Shown: positions 16,936 through 25,389 of the stretch, one piece after another | Layout: every line of letters begins with the position of its first letter | How positions within the stretch are numbered: position 1 is the stretch's first letter | Origin: Enterococcus haemoperoxidus ATCC BAA-382 | Lineage (GTDB): Bacteria; Bacillota; Bacilli; Lactobacillales; Enterococcaceae | Direction of reading: 5' to 3' | NCBI RefSeq assembly: GCF_000407165.1 | Contig: NZ_KE136479.1 | Span: forward strand, 62,001 to 126,000 | DNA: 64,000 nucleotides | Made by a program: the position numbers and the translations under genes | The notes under the pieces: model-generated | What the model saw: only the letters and a program-made list of their open reading frames with translations | The model's database searches: none | What the model was told of the DNA's origin: nothing

Positions 16936-18813
16936 ATGTCACTGCACTTATCAAAACGAGAAATAAAAATCTTGTTATTGCTTTTAGATTTAGAAGACAG
17001 TGTTACAACAAAAGAATTGGCAGAAACCTTCCATGTCAGTGTGCGGACAATCAAATATGATTTAGAAAATGTCCGCGATTGGTTCAAAGAACAAAATGTT
17101 TTACTCAAAACGCGGCGTAATAAAGGAATTTGGCTAGAGATACCCGATTCAGAAAGATTGACTTTGAAAAATGAAATTATTGAAGTAGAGCGATTTGAAA
17201 CGTATCCTGATCAAGAGTTGAGAGTCAATCAGTTGATTTTTCGCTTGTTATTAGCCTCTAACTATTTAACTTCACAAGAATTGGCAGATGATCTTCAAGT
17301 GAGTCGTAATACGATCATTAGTGATTTAGATCGTGTGGAAGAATTGATCCACAATTATGAACTTGCACTTAATCGCCAAAGTCGCCAGGGATTTTCTATT
17401 GTTGGGGAAGAGAGCAAAATTCGTTTGTTGATGGAATATATCACGCAAAAAGAAATAACTGAATATGATATTTACCAGATTATGAGTTATTTTGTTCAAT
17501 CAGGACAACAAAAGAAAATGCAGGAAGTTCACGTTGGGGTCAATACGATTTTTCAGAAAATCTATCAAGTTGCGTTAAAAGAAATGACAGGTCTGTTAGA
17601 TCCTTCTTTGTTTGATCAATTTAATTACGCTGAAATACTCTCGATTACATTACGTGTGGCAATTGCGGCATCCAGAATGCAGCTCCATCACACGGTTGGT
17701 GGCTATAAAATGCTCACGAATCAAAAAGTATTACAGCAAAAGCAAGAATTACCGTTTTTATTGATGAAGAAAGTTTTCAATCATTATGAATTACCACTTT
17801 TAGCAGATGAATATTTCTATATCTATAGTGATGTGTTCGTTGCAAATAATCAAAAGGACATTGTTGGCCTGACGGAAGAGTTGATCAAAGATGTGTCTGA
17901 AGAAATCAATTTTCCTTTTTATCGTGATCGTCAACTATTTACAAATCTTTTCGCACATTTATCCTTACGACTAACAAAGAAACATCTTTTTATAAATGAG
18001 TATAATCCCTTTGTTGATGATATCAAGGCTAAGTATCCACAATTGTTTTCAGCGATTCAGCTTGCCAGCCAAAGTGATATCGAAGGTTCAGTCTTGTTGA
18101 TCAATGATTCATTTATTGCCTATATTGCTTTGCACTTTTTGGTTGCGTATGAAAAAAATCTACATGAAGTCAATGTGGTCAGGATCGTGTATGTATGTTC
18201 AACTGGTCTAGGTGTGACGAGTTTGATTGAACAAAAAATCATGGAAGACGTTTCAAATGTTGAAATTGCTGGATTTGCATCCGTTTTAAATGCAGTAGAT
18301 GTAATAGAAGAAAAAAATCCAGATTTGGTTTTAAGTATTTTTCCAATCGAAATTGTAAATCGTCCTTTTGTTAAAGTGAATCCGCTACCGACAGAAGCAG
18401 ATATTCATAGTATTCAAGAGGAAGTCAATAAAATTTTGACGCATACAAAAACAGGCAAGGTCCCACGATTGATCCCTCGTCAACAAATAAAAGAAAAACA
18501 AGGAATCGAAGCGGAAAGTAGAGATATTCTTGTACGGACCTATGTAATCTATGAAGAATTACTTAAAGCATTTGCTGAAAAATTGACGCAAGAATATAAA
18601 GAAGCGTTTTTACTTCATGTGATGCTGATGGTCCATCGAATCACTTTTGATAGTCAATACGAAAGTGAAGGGAATATTGTTAAAGAGACTTTGTTGGCAC
18701 AGCAAGAATTAGTTGAACAAATAGAACGAATTTTTGCTAAAAACGATCTAATGGTTAATCAAGCAGAAATTACTGCTTTATTGAATTATATAAGAGAGGA
18801 GGGGCACGCATGA
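16936..18813 (+). CDS. PRD-containing transcriptional activator (BglG/MtlR-like)
   Basis: A 625-residue regulator. Two N-terminal DNA-binding winged-helix segments are visible (about 1-60 with TTKELAETFHVSVRTIKYDLE, and about 85-140 with SQELADDLQVSRNTIISDLD). PTS-regulated domains follow in the middle, then an EIIB-like domain with VYVCSTGLG (Cys421), and a further PRD-like helical stretch at about 515-620. The absence of an RNA-binding CAT domain argues for a DNA-binding activator rather than an antiterminator. PRD and EIIB phosphorylation by the PTS would tune it. It heads the catabolic island and overlaps the next gene. Confidence 0.88.
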   Translation: MSLHLSKREIKILLLLLDLEDSVTTKELAETFHVSVRTIKYDLENVRDWFKEQNVLLKTRRNKGIWLEIPDSERLTLKNEIIEVERFETYPDQELRVNQLIFRLLLASNYLTSQELADDLQVSRNTIISDLDRVEELIHNYELALNRQSRQGFSIVGEESKIRLLMEYITQKEITEYDIYQIMSYFVQSGQQKKMQEVHVGVNTIFQKIYQVALKEMTGLLDPSLFDQFNYAEILSITLRVAIAASRMQLHHTVGGYKMLTNQKVLQQKQELPFLLMKKVFNHYELPLLADEYFYIYSDVFVANNQKDIVGLTEELIKDVSEEINFPFYRDRQLFTNLFAHLSLRLTKKHLFINEYNPFVDDIKAKYPQLFSAIQLASQSDIEGSVLLINDSFIAYIALHFLVAYEKNLHEVNVVRIVYVCSTGLGVTSLIEQKIMEDVSNVEIAGFASVLNAVDVIEEKNPDLVLSIFPIEIVNRPFVKVNPLPTEADIHSIQEEVNKILTHTKTGKVPRLIPRQQIKEKQGIEAESRDILVRTYVIYEELLKAFAEKLTQEYKEAFLLHVMLMVHRITFDSQYESEGNIVKETLLAQQELVEQIERIFAKNDLMVNQAEITALLNYIREEGHA

Positions 18814-19148
18814 AGTTAAATGACGATGCTCAAAAAATCATTGATGAAAGCCCAAATAGAGTTGAGTTGGAAGCATCACTGGAAAAAATCAATACATTGT
18901 TAGTAGAACAAGCAATTCAGCCGACTGAATTACAATGGACGATTTTGATCAATCATGTCAATGAAATGATCAAACGCTCGATTGCAGATGAAAAAATGTC
19001 TGGCGTTGATCCAATAATGTTTGAAGAAGTATCTAAAGAAGCGTTAGCGATTGCAGATCAAGTTGTTCAGCATATTGGAAATCTACCGCAAGACGAGATG
19101 TATGTATTATCGATCCATTTTGAAGCAGCAAGACAAAATGAAGCATAA
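18810..19148 (+). CDS. Small stand-alone PRD-domain protein
   Basis: A 112-residue all-helical protein resembling a single PTS-regulation domain, with a PRD-like core at about 35-108 (WTILINHVNEMIKRS... and YVLSIHFEAAR). It overlaps the regulator stop by 4 bases (ATGA). Stand-alone PRD proteins of this size occur beside the SFCGS/DUF4310-4312 gene set and may modulate the large regulator. The role is inferred from context. Confidence 0.75.
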   Translation: MKLNDDAQKIIDESPNRVELEASLEKINTLLVEQAIQPTELQWTILINHVNEMIKRSIADEKMSGVDPIMFEEVSKEALAIADQVVQHIGNLPQDEMYVLSIHFEAARQNEA

Positions 19149-19204
19149 GAGAAAATAGAAGCATCAATGATGCACGTTTAAATAAAAAATTGGAGGAATA
19201 AATC

Positions 19205-19558
19205 ATGATAACAGTAGTAATTGCAGATCGTTTAGGTAAAGGTCAAAATGTTGCAAAAGGGGTAGAAGCAGCTGGCGGCAAAGCAGTTGTTGTGCCGGGA
19301 ATGGGTGCAGATATGCGTTTAGGAGATGTCATGCAACAAGAAAATGCGGATCTAGGGATTTCATTTTGCGGAAGCGGTGGTGCAGGTGCATTAACAGCTG
19401 CTACAAAATATGGCTACCCAGAACGTCACGGTATGCGTTCTATTGATGAAGGTGTGACAGCAATTAATGATGGTAAAACGGTATTAGGTTTTGGTTTTAT
19501 GGATCAAGAAGAATTAGGGAAACGTATAGTGGAAGCGTATCTGAAAAAGAACGCCTAA
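19205..19558 (+). CDS. Glycine-rich SFCGS-family protein
   Basis: A 117-residue soluble protein containing the eponymous LGISFCGSGGAGALTAATKYGY (about 58-79), with a conserved Cys in a Gly-rich loop. The N terminus ITVVIADRLGKGQNVAKGVEAAGGKA looks like a PTS EIIB-like or nucleotide-fold beta-alpha start. GGAGG precedes the ATG. Family members always seem to accompany DUF4310-4312 membrane proteins. A phosphocarrier role of the Cys is conceivable by analogy with EIIB, but this is speculation. Confidence 0.8.
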   Translation: MITVVIADRLGKGQNVAKGVEAAGGKAVVVPGMGADMRLGDVMQQENADLGISFCGSGGAGALTAATKYGYPERHGMRSIDEGVTAINDGKTVLGFGFMDQEELGKRIVEAYLKKNA

Positions 19559-19584
19559 CATTAAAACTGGAGGGGGAGAACCAA

Positions 19585-19959
19585 ATGGAAAAAGTAACAA
19601 TTAAAAAGCGTCAGGTCATTCAGGTCGAAGGGACAGGAAAAGAAAAAAATCTGGCTTTTGCAAATGCGTTGAATCAAATCCATAATCGTGTATTAAAAGA
19701 AAAAGATGATGTGATCGTTCGAATTGAACCGCTGGATATTCAAATCGTAAAAGCAGAACAAGAAACCTTTACAGAGCGCTTTTTCTTTTTCTTTTTACCT
19801 CGTACACGTGCAGATTATCGTGTATTGTTGGATGTTGAAGTTGAAATTACATTGATTGAAATGGAAACAATTCCGTTTATTGAAAAAAGAGTTACTGATC
19901 CAAATGGTCTTCCAATCCCTTTTGGAAAGAAAAACAGAATGCATAAGGGGGCAAATTAA
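19585..19959 (+). CDS. DUF4312 family protein
   Basis: A 124-residue protein with mixed beta/alpha content and a hydrophobic FFFFFLPRTRADYRVLLDVEVEI segment (about 67-89; the first 16 of these are most diagnostic), ending in a basic tail. GGAGGGGG lies upstream. The stop is directly followed by the ATG of the DUF4311 gene with no gap, so the two are probably translated together as parts of one membrane complex. The function is not known. Confidence 0.8.
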   Translation: MEKVTIKKRQVIQVEGTGKEKNLAFANALNQIHNRVLKEKDDVIVRIEPLDIQIVKAEQETFTERFFFFFLPRTRADYRVLLDVEVEITLIEMETIPFIEKRVTDPNGLPIPFGKKNRMHKGAN

Positions 19960-20742
19960 ATGGATGTTTTAGTCGTTTTACTCAAGTCACTATTGATTGG
20001 GGGATTAGTTGGATTTGCAGCAGGAGCAGGAGCTGCAAGAATGTTCCATGCGCCAAGCACACAAGGACTCGGTGCTTTTAGAACGTTAGGTGAAATGAAC
20101 GCTTGTGAAGGAGATGCGGCCAGTCATTTTTCATTTGGACTAGGATTCTTCTTTAATGCTTGGGCATCAACTGTTGGAGCAGGAGCATTTACTCAAGATG
20201 TGGATCACCGTGTGATTCCTAACTGGGCAGCAGCAGCATTATTAGTAAAAAATAAAAATGTTTCTGAAACAATGCATAACCCGAAAAAAATGGGGATTTC
20301 AGGTGCAATTGTTGGGATGCTAGTCGTGGCTTTCTTGAATACGACGGCTTCTGCAATTCCAGAATCATTACAAGTAACTGCGGTTGCAGTTTTAGTACCG
20401 GCAGCAAATTTATTGATCAATACAGTAATGCCAGTTTTATTCTGGTTAGCAGCGATTGATGCTGGAAAACGCTCTGGACTTTGGGCAACAATTTTTGGTG
20501 GTCTTGCAACGATGATCATGGGAAATGCAGTTCCAGGTGTTGTACTAGGAATTCTAATTGGTAAAGGTGTCGATGAAATCGGCTGGAACAAAGTAACGAA
20601 AAGCATGATGGCAGCAGTTATTCTATTATTTGTACTTAGTGCTTTTTTCCGAGGATTCGATTTACAAATGATCGAAAGTTTCCGTTTACAGATTCCAGGT
20701 TGGCTGCAAAATATGCATGATGTTTTTAGTATCGGCAAGTAA
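19960..20742 (+). CDS. DUF4311 family integral membrane protein
   Basis: A 260-residue polytopic membrane protein with about six to seven spans. Notable conserved-looking loops include GAGAARMFHAPSTQGLGAF (about 21-39) and NACEGDAASHFSFG (about 47-60). It abuts the DUF4312 gene and precedes the DUF4310 gene by 24 bases. The paired membrane proteins look like an EIIC/EIID-like or transporter core, but no known energy-coupling motif is present in them. Confidence 0.82.
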   Translation: MDVLVVLLKSLLIGGLVGFAAGAGAARMFHAPSTQGLGAFRTLGEMNACEGDAASHFSFGLGFFFNAWASTVGAGAFTQDVDHRVIPNWAAAALLVKNKNVSETMHNPKKMGISGAIVGMLVVAFLNTTASAIPESLQVTAVAVLVPAANLLINTVMPVLFWLAAIDAGKRSGLWATIFGGLATMIMGNAVPGVVLGILIGKGVDEIGWNKVTKSMMAAVILLFVLSAFFRGFDLQMIESFRLQIPGWLQNMHDVFSIGK

Positions 20743-20766
20743 CTAAATAGAAAGTGGGGAACCTTA

Positions 20767-21429
20767 ATGGATGAAATAGTAGAATTAGAAAAAAAGAATT
20801 TTTGGTTTGCTGATTGGTCATTTCCGATTTTAGTCGGGTTATTATCAGCAGGTGTGTTTGCTGGAACGCATATGTATATAGAGCATGGCGTGGGAGCTTT
20901 TAATGAAGTGGCAATCGTTGCGATGTTAAAAGCTGGAATGGACGGCGGCTCTTATGGTGCAGCTGCGGCATTTGGGGCAAGTTTCTTGTTTGCACGTATT
21001 TTGGAAGGGTCATTAGTCGGTATTTTAGATATTGGCGGAGCGATTTTAACTGGAGTTGGGATTGGGGTTCCAGCGATTCTTTTAAGTATGGGAATCACAG
21101 CACCCGTTGAAAACTTTGGACTTTCCTTACTAACTGGGATGGTTCTTGGATTGATTATCGGTGGAATTATTATTATGATTCGGAAATTTACAATCAATCA
21201 GTCAAATTCTACATTTGGTGCGGATGTCATGATGGGAGCTGGAAATGCTTCTGGCCGTTTCTTAGGTCCTTTGATCATTATTAGTGCATGTGGGGCTTCG
21301 GCTCCAATCGGTATTGGCTCAATTATCGGGGCTGTAATTTTCTATGTGTGGAAAAAACCAATTGCTGGTGGTGCGATTTTAGGTGCAATGATATTTGGTG
21401 CAATATTCCCAGTTGATTTACCTAGTTAA
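20767..21429 (+). CDS. DUF4310 family integral membrane protein
   Basis: A 220-residue membrane protein with about six Gly/Ala-rich spans, including GGAILTGVGIGVPAILLSMG and the loop MMGAGNASGRFLGPLIIISA. GGGGAACC upstream supports the ATG. It completes the SFCGS-DUF4312-DUF4311-DUF4310 set. A 120-base gap with a TATAAT at 21472-21477 separates it from the EIIC gene, so a second internal promoter is possible. Confidence 0.82.
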   Translation: MDEIVELEKKNFWFADWSFPILVGLLSAGVFAGTHMYIEHGVGAFNEVAIVAMLKAGMDGGSYGAAAAFGASFLFARILEGSLVGILDIGGAILTGVGIGVPAILLSMGITAPVENFGLSLLTGMVLGLIIGGIIIMIRKFTINQSNSTFGADVMMGAGNASGRFLGPLIIISACGASAPIGIGSIIGAVIFYVWKKPIAGGAILGAMIFGAIFPVDLPS

Positions 21430-21552
21430 AGTCAATTAAAATTGCACTATTCTTTTGAAAACCGTTTACATTATAATGTTACCATGTTATTATGAATGGG
21501 AAATAATTTGATTTTTTATTCATACTAATTTTTTGAACGGAGGACAAAAGAA

Positions 21553-22872
21553 ATGAATGGTTTTGTGCAATGGATGGAAGTAAAATTGATGCCGATCGCC
21601 AATAAATTTGGCTCTCAAAGGCATATGACGGCGATCAGAAAGGGCCTTATTGCAACTATGCCTTTGACGATCGTGGGTGCTTTTTTCACAGTATTTCAGA
21701 ATATTCCAATCGATGCTTACATGAAATTTATTGAACCCTATCAAGCAGTTTTAGATATTCCATCTCGGTATACAATGGGGATTTTAGCTCTGTATGCAAC
21801 ATTTGGTATTGCCTCTTCTTTGGCGACGAGTTATAAATTAGATTCTTTAACTTGTGGGATCTTAGCAGTGATGGCCTTTTTGGTCACAGCAGCTCCACCA
21901 ACTCGTGTTTTTGAAGACGTAAAAGATGTTATTGGTGCAGGCCGTTACATTAATTTAGCTAATATAGGTTCTGCTTCATTGTTTGGAGCGATTGTTACAG
22001 CGCTAGTTTCTGTAGAAATCTACCGCTTCTTTATTCAAAAGGATATTACGATAAAAATGCCTGATGGTGTTCCACCAGAAGTTTCCAATTCGTTTATCGC
22101 GCTGATTCCTGGCGCTGTGATTTTATTGTTATTCTGGGTGATTCGTCATGTGATTGGTTTTGACTTAAATGGTTTCTTGAGTACGTTATTAATGCCTTTG
22201 AAAGATACCTTAGCTGGAAACAGCTTATTTGGTGGGCTACTTACCGTCTTCTTGATTTGTTTCTTCTGGGTTTTAGGGATTCACGGACCGGCAATTATGG
22301 GACCTGTCATCAGACCATTTTGGGATATGTCGATTGCAGAGAATACACTTGCTTTCCAAGAAGGTGCATCGGTTCATAATTTGCCAAATATCTTTACTGA
22401 ACAATTTTTACAGTGGTTTATCTGGATCGGTGGCGCCGGTACTACTTTAGCTTTAGTCGTTTTAATGATGTTTTCTAAATCAACATACTTGAAAAGTTTA
22501 GGACGTTTGTCCTTCCTACCAGGATTATTTAATATTAATGAACCAGTGATTTTTGGTACACCGATCGTAATGAACCCAATATTAGGGATTCCGTTTATCG
22601 TGGCACCGTTGATCACAACAACTTTTTCTTATTTCTTAACTGTGACAAATGTGATCCCAATGATGGCAGCGCGTTTACCATTTGCCATACCTGCGCCGAT
22701 TGCCGCTTGGATGAGTACAAACTGGAGCGTACCAGCAGCACTGCTTGTTTGCGTTAATTTCGCGATTACTTTGGCGATTTACTACCCATTCTTCAAAGTA
22801 TATGAAAAACAACAGTTAGACAAAGAAGCAGAAGAGCTGGCGGCTGAACAAAAAGCAAAATCAGCTGCTTAA
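21553..22872 (+). CDS. PTS Lac/cellobiose-family EIIC permease
   Basis: A 439-residue membrane permease of the CelB/ChbC/LacE type. It has about ten spans, the family loop NEPVIFGTPIVMNPILGIPF (about 332-351) containing the sugar-binding Glu, and the central GIHGPAIMGPVI segment. Substrates in the family are beta-linked disaccharides such as cellobiose, chitobiose or lactose, phosphorylated on the non-reducing sugar. No EIIA or EIIB lies in the operon, so it would borrow them or use an unrecognised partner. GGAGG at 21540-21544 supports the start. Confidence 0.92.
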   Translation: MNGFVQWMEVKLMPIANKFGSQRHMTAIRKGLIATMPLTIVGAFFTVFQNIPIDAYMKFIEPYQAVLDIPSRYTMGILALYATFGIASSLATSYKLDSLTCGILAVMAFLVTAAPPTRVFEDVKDVIGAGRYINLANIGSASLFGAIVTALVSVEIYRFFIQKDITIKMPDGVPPEVSNSFIALIPGAVILLLFWVIRHVIGFDLNGFLSTLLMPLKDTLAGNSLFGGLLTVFLICFFWVLGIHGPAIMGPVIRPFWDMSIAENTLAFQEGASVHNLPNIFTEQFLQWFIWIGGAGTTLALVVLMMFSKSTYLKSLGRLSFLPGLFNINEPVIFGTPIVMNPILGIPFIVAPLITTTFSYFLTVTNVIPMMAARLPFAIPAPIAAWMSTNWSVPAALLVCVNFAITLAIYYPFFKVYEKQQLDKEAEELAAEQKAKSAA

Positions 22873-22895
22873 TTAAGAAGAGAGGGAGGGTAGTA

Positions 22896-23177
22896 GTGTT
22901 ACTATCCTCTTTGGTGATTAAGGTCATGATAATTTGGTTTATTGTATTTTTTATTCTTAGTCAAGTAATGATTGAAAAGAAGTGGCTACCTGCAAAATTT
23001 ATGGAATTGAGATTATTATATTTGTGTATAGCTTCGATTGGGTTGATTTTCTTATCAATCGTGATTGGAATTTTAATCAAACAACCTGTATTCATAGTAG
23101 GGACCGTAACCATATTGTGCAGCTCAGTACTTTCTTTTAAATATCGTAATAAATTCGACCATATAAAGCGAGGGTAA
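22896..23177 (+). CDS. Small three-span membrane protein, unknown
   Basis: A 93-residue hydrophobic protein with predicted spans at about 5-24, 40-62 and 67-84 and a short basic tail. The GTG start at 22896 is favoured by GAGGGAGGG six bases upstream. An internal ATG at 22926 would delete the first span. It sits between the EIIC and the phosphoglycosidase genes. I recognise no family. Confidence 0.7.
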   Translation: MLLSSLVIKVMIIWFIVFFILSQVMIEKKWLPAKFMELRLLYLCIASIGLIFLSIVIGILIKQPVFIVGTVTILCSSVLSFKYRNKFDHIKRG

Positions 23178-23182
23178 AAGCC

Positions 23183-24271
23183 ATGAAAAGAGCATTAGGT
23201 GTATCTGTATATCCAGATCATAGTGATACAGAAAAAGATAAAGCGTATTTGAAAAAGGCCAGTGAATGTGGGTTTTCACGAATCTTTATGAGTATGTTGG
23301 AAGTAACAGAAGGCAAAGAAGTTGTAAAAGAAAAGTTCAAATCGTTGATTGCTTTTGCAAAAGAGTTAGGGTATGAAACGATTTTAGATGTGGCACCGAA
23401 TATTTTTGATGAATTACAAATTTCATATGATGATTTAACGTTCTTTTATGAGACTGGTGCTGACGGTATTCGGTTAGATGCTGGATTTGATGGCAACAAG
23501 GAAGCGAAGCTGACGTTTAATCCATTTGATTTAGCGATTGAACTGAATATGAGTAACGATGTGGCGTATCTTGATAATATTTTGACCTATGAAGCCAACG
23601 TTCCATTTCTTTATGGATGTCACAACTTTTATCCGCAGGAAGGGACAGCTTTGCCGTATGATTTCTTTGAGCGCTGTAGTGTTCGTTTTAAAAAACATGG
23701 GATTCGAACAGCGGCATTTATCAATTCTCAAGCAGGCAAGATTGGTCCTTGGGATGTGAATGATGGATTGCCAACATTAGAAATGCACCGACATTTACCA
23801 GTAGATATCCAAACAAAACATTTATTTGCAACGGGCTTGATTGATGATGTGATTATTGGAAATGCCTATGCATCAGATGAAGAATTAGAATTACTAGGCA
23901 GCTTAAATCGTTATCAATTAGAATTCGCTGTTGAATTTAAAGAGGATGCAAACAAGGTTGAAAAGGAGATTATATTGAATGAACAGCACTTCCGTCGTGG
24001 GGACATTACGGATCAAGTGGTTCGTTCAACCGAAGTACGTAAAAAATACAAGAATGAAGCCAATCCAGCACATGACAATACAGAAGGATTTCAAGTTGGA
24101 GATGTTGTGATCGGCAATGATGCGTTTGGGAAATACAAAAATGAGCTGCAAATTGTTTTACAGCCGCATTCAGATGACCGTAAAAATAAAGTAGGTCAAA
24201 TAACAGAGAAAGAATTGTTGTTGTTGGATTTTGTAAAACCCTGGACAAAATTTAGATTTAAAGAAAAGTAG
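23183..24271 (+). CDS. MupG/DUF871-family 6-phospho-glycosidase-like TIM-barrel protein
   Basis: A 362-residue protein with an N-terminal TIM barrel (about 1-235, beginning RALGVSVYPDHSDTEKD and containing GFSRIFMSMLEV and GADGIRLDAGF) and a C-terminal cyclophilin-like domain (about 250-360). In S. aureus the family member MupG hydrolyses MurNAc-6P-GlcNAc. Here it probably cleaves the phosphodisaccharide delivered by the EIIC. It starts 5 bases after the small membrane gene. The true substrate is unproven. Confidence 0.85.
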   Translation: MKRALGVSVYPDHSDTEKDKAYLKKASECGFSRIFMSMLEVTEGKEVVKEKFKSLIAFAKELGYETILDVAPNIFDELQISYDDLTFFYETGADGIRLDAGFDGNKEAKLTFNPFDLAIELNMSNDVAYLDNILTYEANVPFLYGCHNFYPQEGTALPYDFFERCSVRFKKHGIRTAAFINSQAGKIGPWDVNDGLPTLEMHRHLPVDIQTKHLFATGLIDDVIIGNAYASDEELELLGSLNRYQLEFAVEFKEDANKVEKEIILNEQHFRRGDITDQVVRSTEVRKKYKNEANPAHDNTEGFQVGDVVIGNDAFGKYKNELQIVLQPHSDDRKNKVGQITEKELLLLDFVKPWTKFRFKEK

Positions 24272-24279
24272 GGGATAAA

Positions 24280-25389
24280 ATGAGTTACGACTTAATTATA
24301 AAAAATGGGCAAACCATTGAAGGTAGACCAATAGAAATAGCAATTAATGCTGGGAAAATTGCAAAAGTTGCCGATAAAATCGAAGCAGATAGTAAGAAAG
24401 TTGTTGAATTATCAGCGGACACTTATGTATCCGCTGGTTGGATCGATGATCATGTCCATTGTTTTGAAAAAATGACTTTGTATTATGATTTTCCAGATGA
24501 AATTGGTGTTAAAAAAGGCGTAACGACCGTAATTGATGCGGGTACGACAGGTGCAGAAAATATCCATGAATTTTATGACTTAGCCAAAAAAGCGAAAACC
24601 AATGTTTATGCTTTAGTGAATATTTCAAAATGGGGGATCGTTGAACAAGACGAATTGGCAGATCTTAGTAAGGTGAAAGAAGAATTAGTTCATAAAGTAT
24701 TGACTGAACTGCCAGATTTTGTTGTAGGAATAAAGGCCCGCATGAGTAAAACGGTGATCGGGGACAATGGGATCACTCCTTTAGAAATGGCTAAGAAGAT
24801 TCAAAAAGCAAACAATGATCTGCCTCTGATGGTGCATATTGGATCGGCTCCACCAGAATTGGATGAAATCCTAGCACATATGTCTAAAGGTGATGTACTG
24901 ACCCATTGTTTCAATGGCAAACCAAACGGGATTTTGGATCAATCAACAGATAAGATTAAAGAATTTGCATGGGAAGCCTATGATAAAGGGATTGTTTTTG
25001 ATATTGGTCACGGAACGGACAGTTTCAATTTTCATGTTGCTGAAACGGCATTATCTGAAGGAATGAAAGCAACATCAATCAGTACAGATATTTATATCCG
25101 TAACCGTGAAAAAGGACCTGTGCATGATTTAGCTACTACAATGGAAAAATTACGTGTAGTTGGTTATGACTGGTCTGAAATCATTGAAAAAGTAACCATT
25201 GCTCCTGCTGAAAATTTCCGATTTGAGTCAAAAGGTCAGTTGAAAGAAGGATATGATGCTGATATCACGATCTTTACAATTGAAGCAGGTCAAAAGACCT
25301 TGACAGATTCCAACGGATTTACCAGAGAAGCAAAAGAATTGATCAAACCTGTAAAAACCATTATTGGAGGAACAGTCTATGACAATTAG
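24280..25389 (+). CDS. Amidohydrolase/deacetylase-family metallohydrolase
   Basis: A 369-residue amidohydrolase. Metal ligands are visible as DDHVHCF (His58, His60), a probable carboxylated lysine in VGIKARMSK (Lys152), HIGSAPP and THCFNG histidines, and a final Asp in STDIYIRN. Relatives are often called adenine deaminases, but the operon setting next to an amino-acid-sugar lyase favours deacetylation of an N-acetyl amino sugar acid, which is inference. GGGG precedes the ATG, and the 3' end overlaps the next gene by 11 bases. Confidence 0.85.
   Translation: MSYDLIIKNGQTIEGRPIEIAINAGKIAKVADKIEADSKKVVELSADTYVSAGWIDDHVHCFEKMTLYYDFPDEIGVKKGVTTVIDAGTTGAENIHEFYDLAKKAKTNVYALVNISKWGIVEQDELADLSKVKEELVHKVLTELPDFVVGIKARMSKTVIGDNGITPLEMAKKIQKANNDLPLMVHIGSAPPELDEILAHMSKGDVLTHCFNGKPNGILDQSTDKIKEFAWEAYDKGIVFDIGHGTDSFNFHVAETALSEGMKATSISTDIYIRNREKGPVHDLATTMEKLRVVGYDWSEIIEKVTIAPAENFRFESKGQLKEGYDADITIFTIEAGQKTLTDSNGFTREAKELIKPVKTIIGGTVYDN

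Noticed and set aside
20205-20738. 177-codon minus-strand frame
   Set aside because: Antisense shadow of the DUF4311 membrane gene, which has proper start, ribosome site and operon position.
21453-21467. Possible catabolite-responsive element TGAAAACCGTTTACA
   Set aside because: Close to a cre site but with an extra base and two mismatches whichever way it is aligned, so not called.
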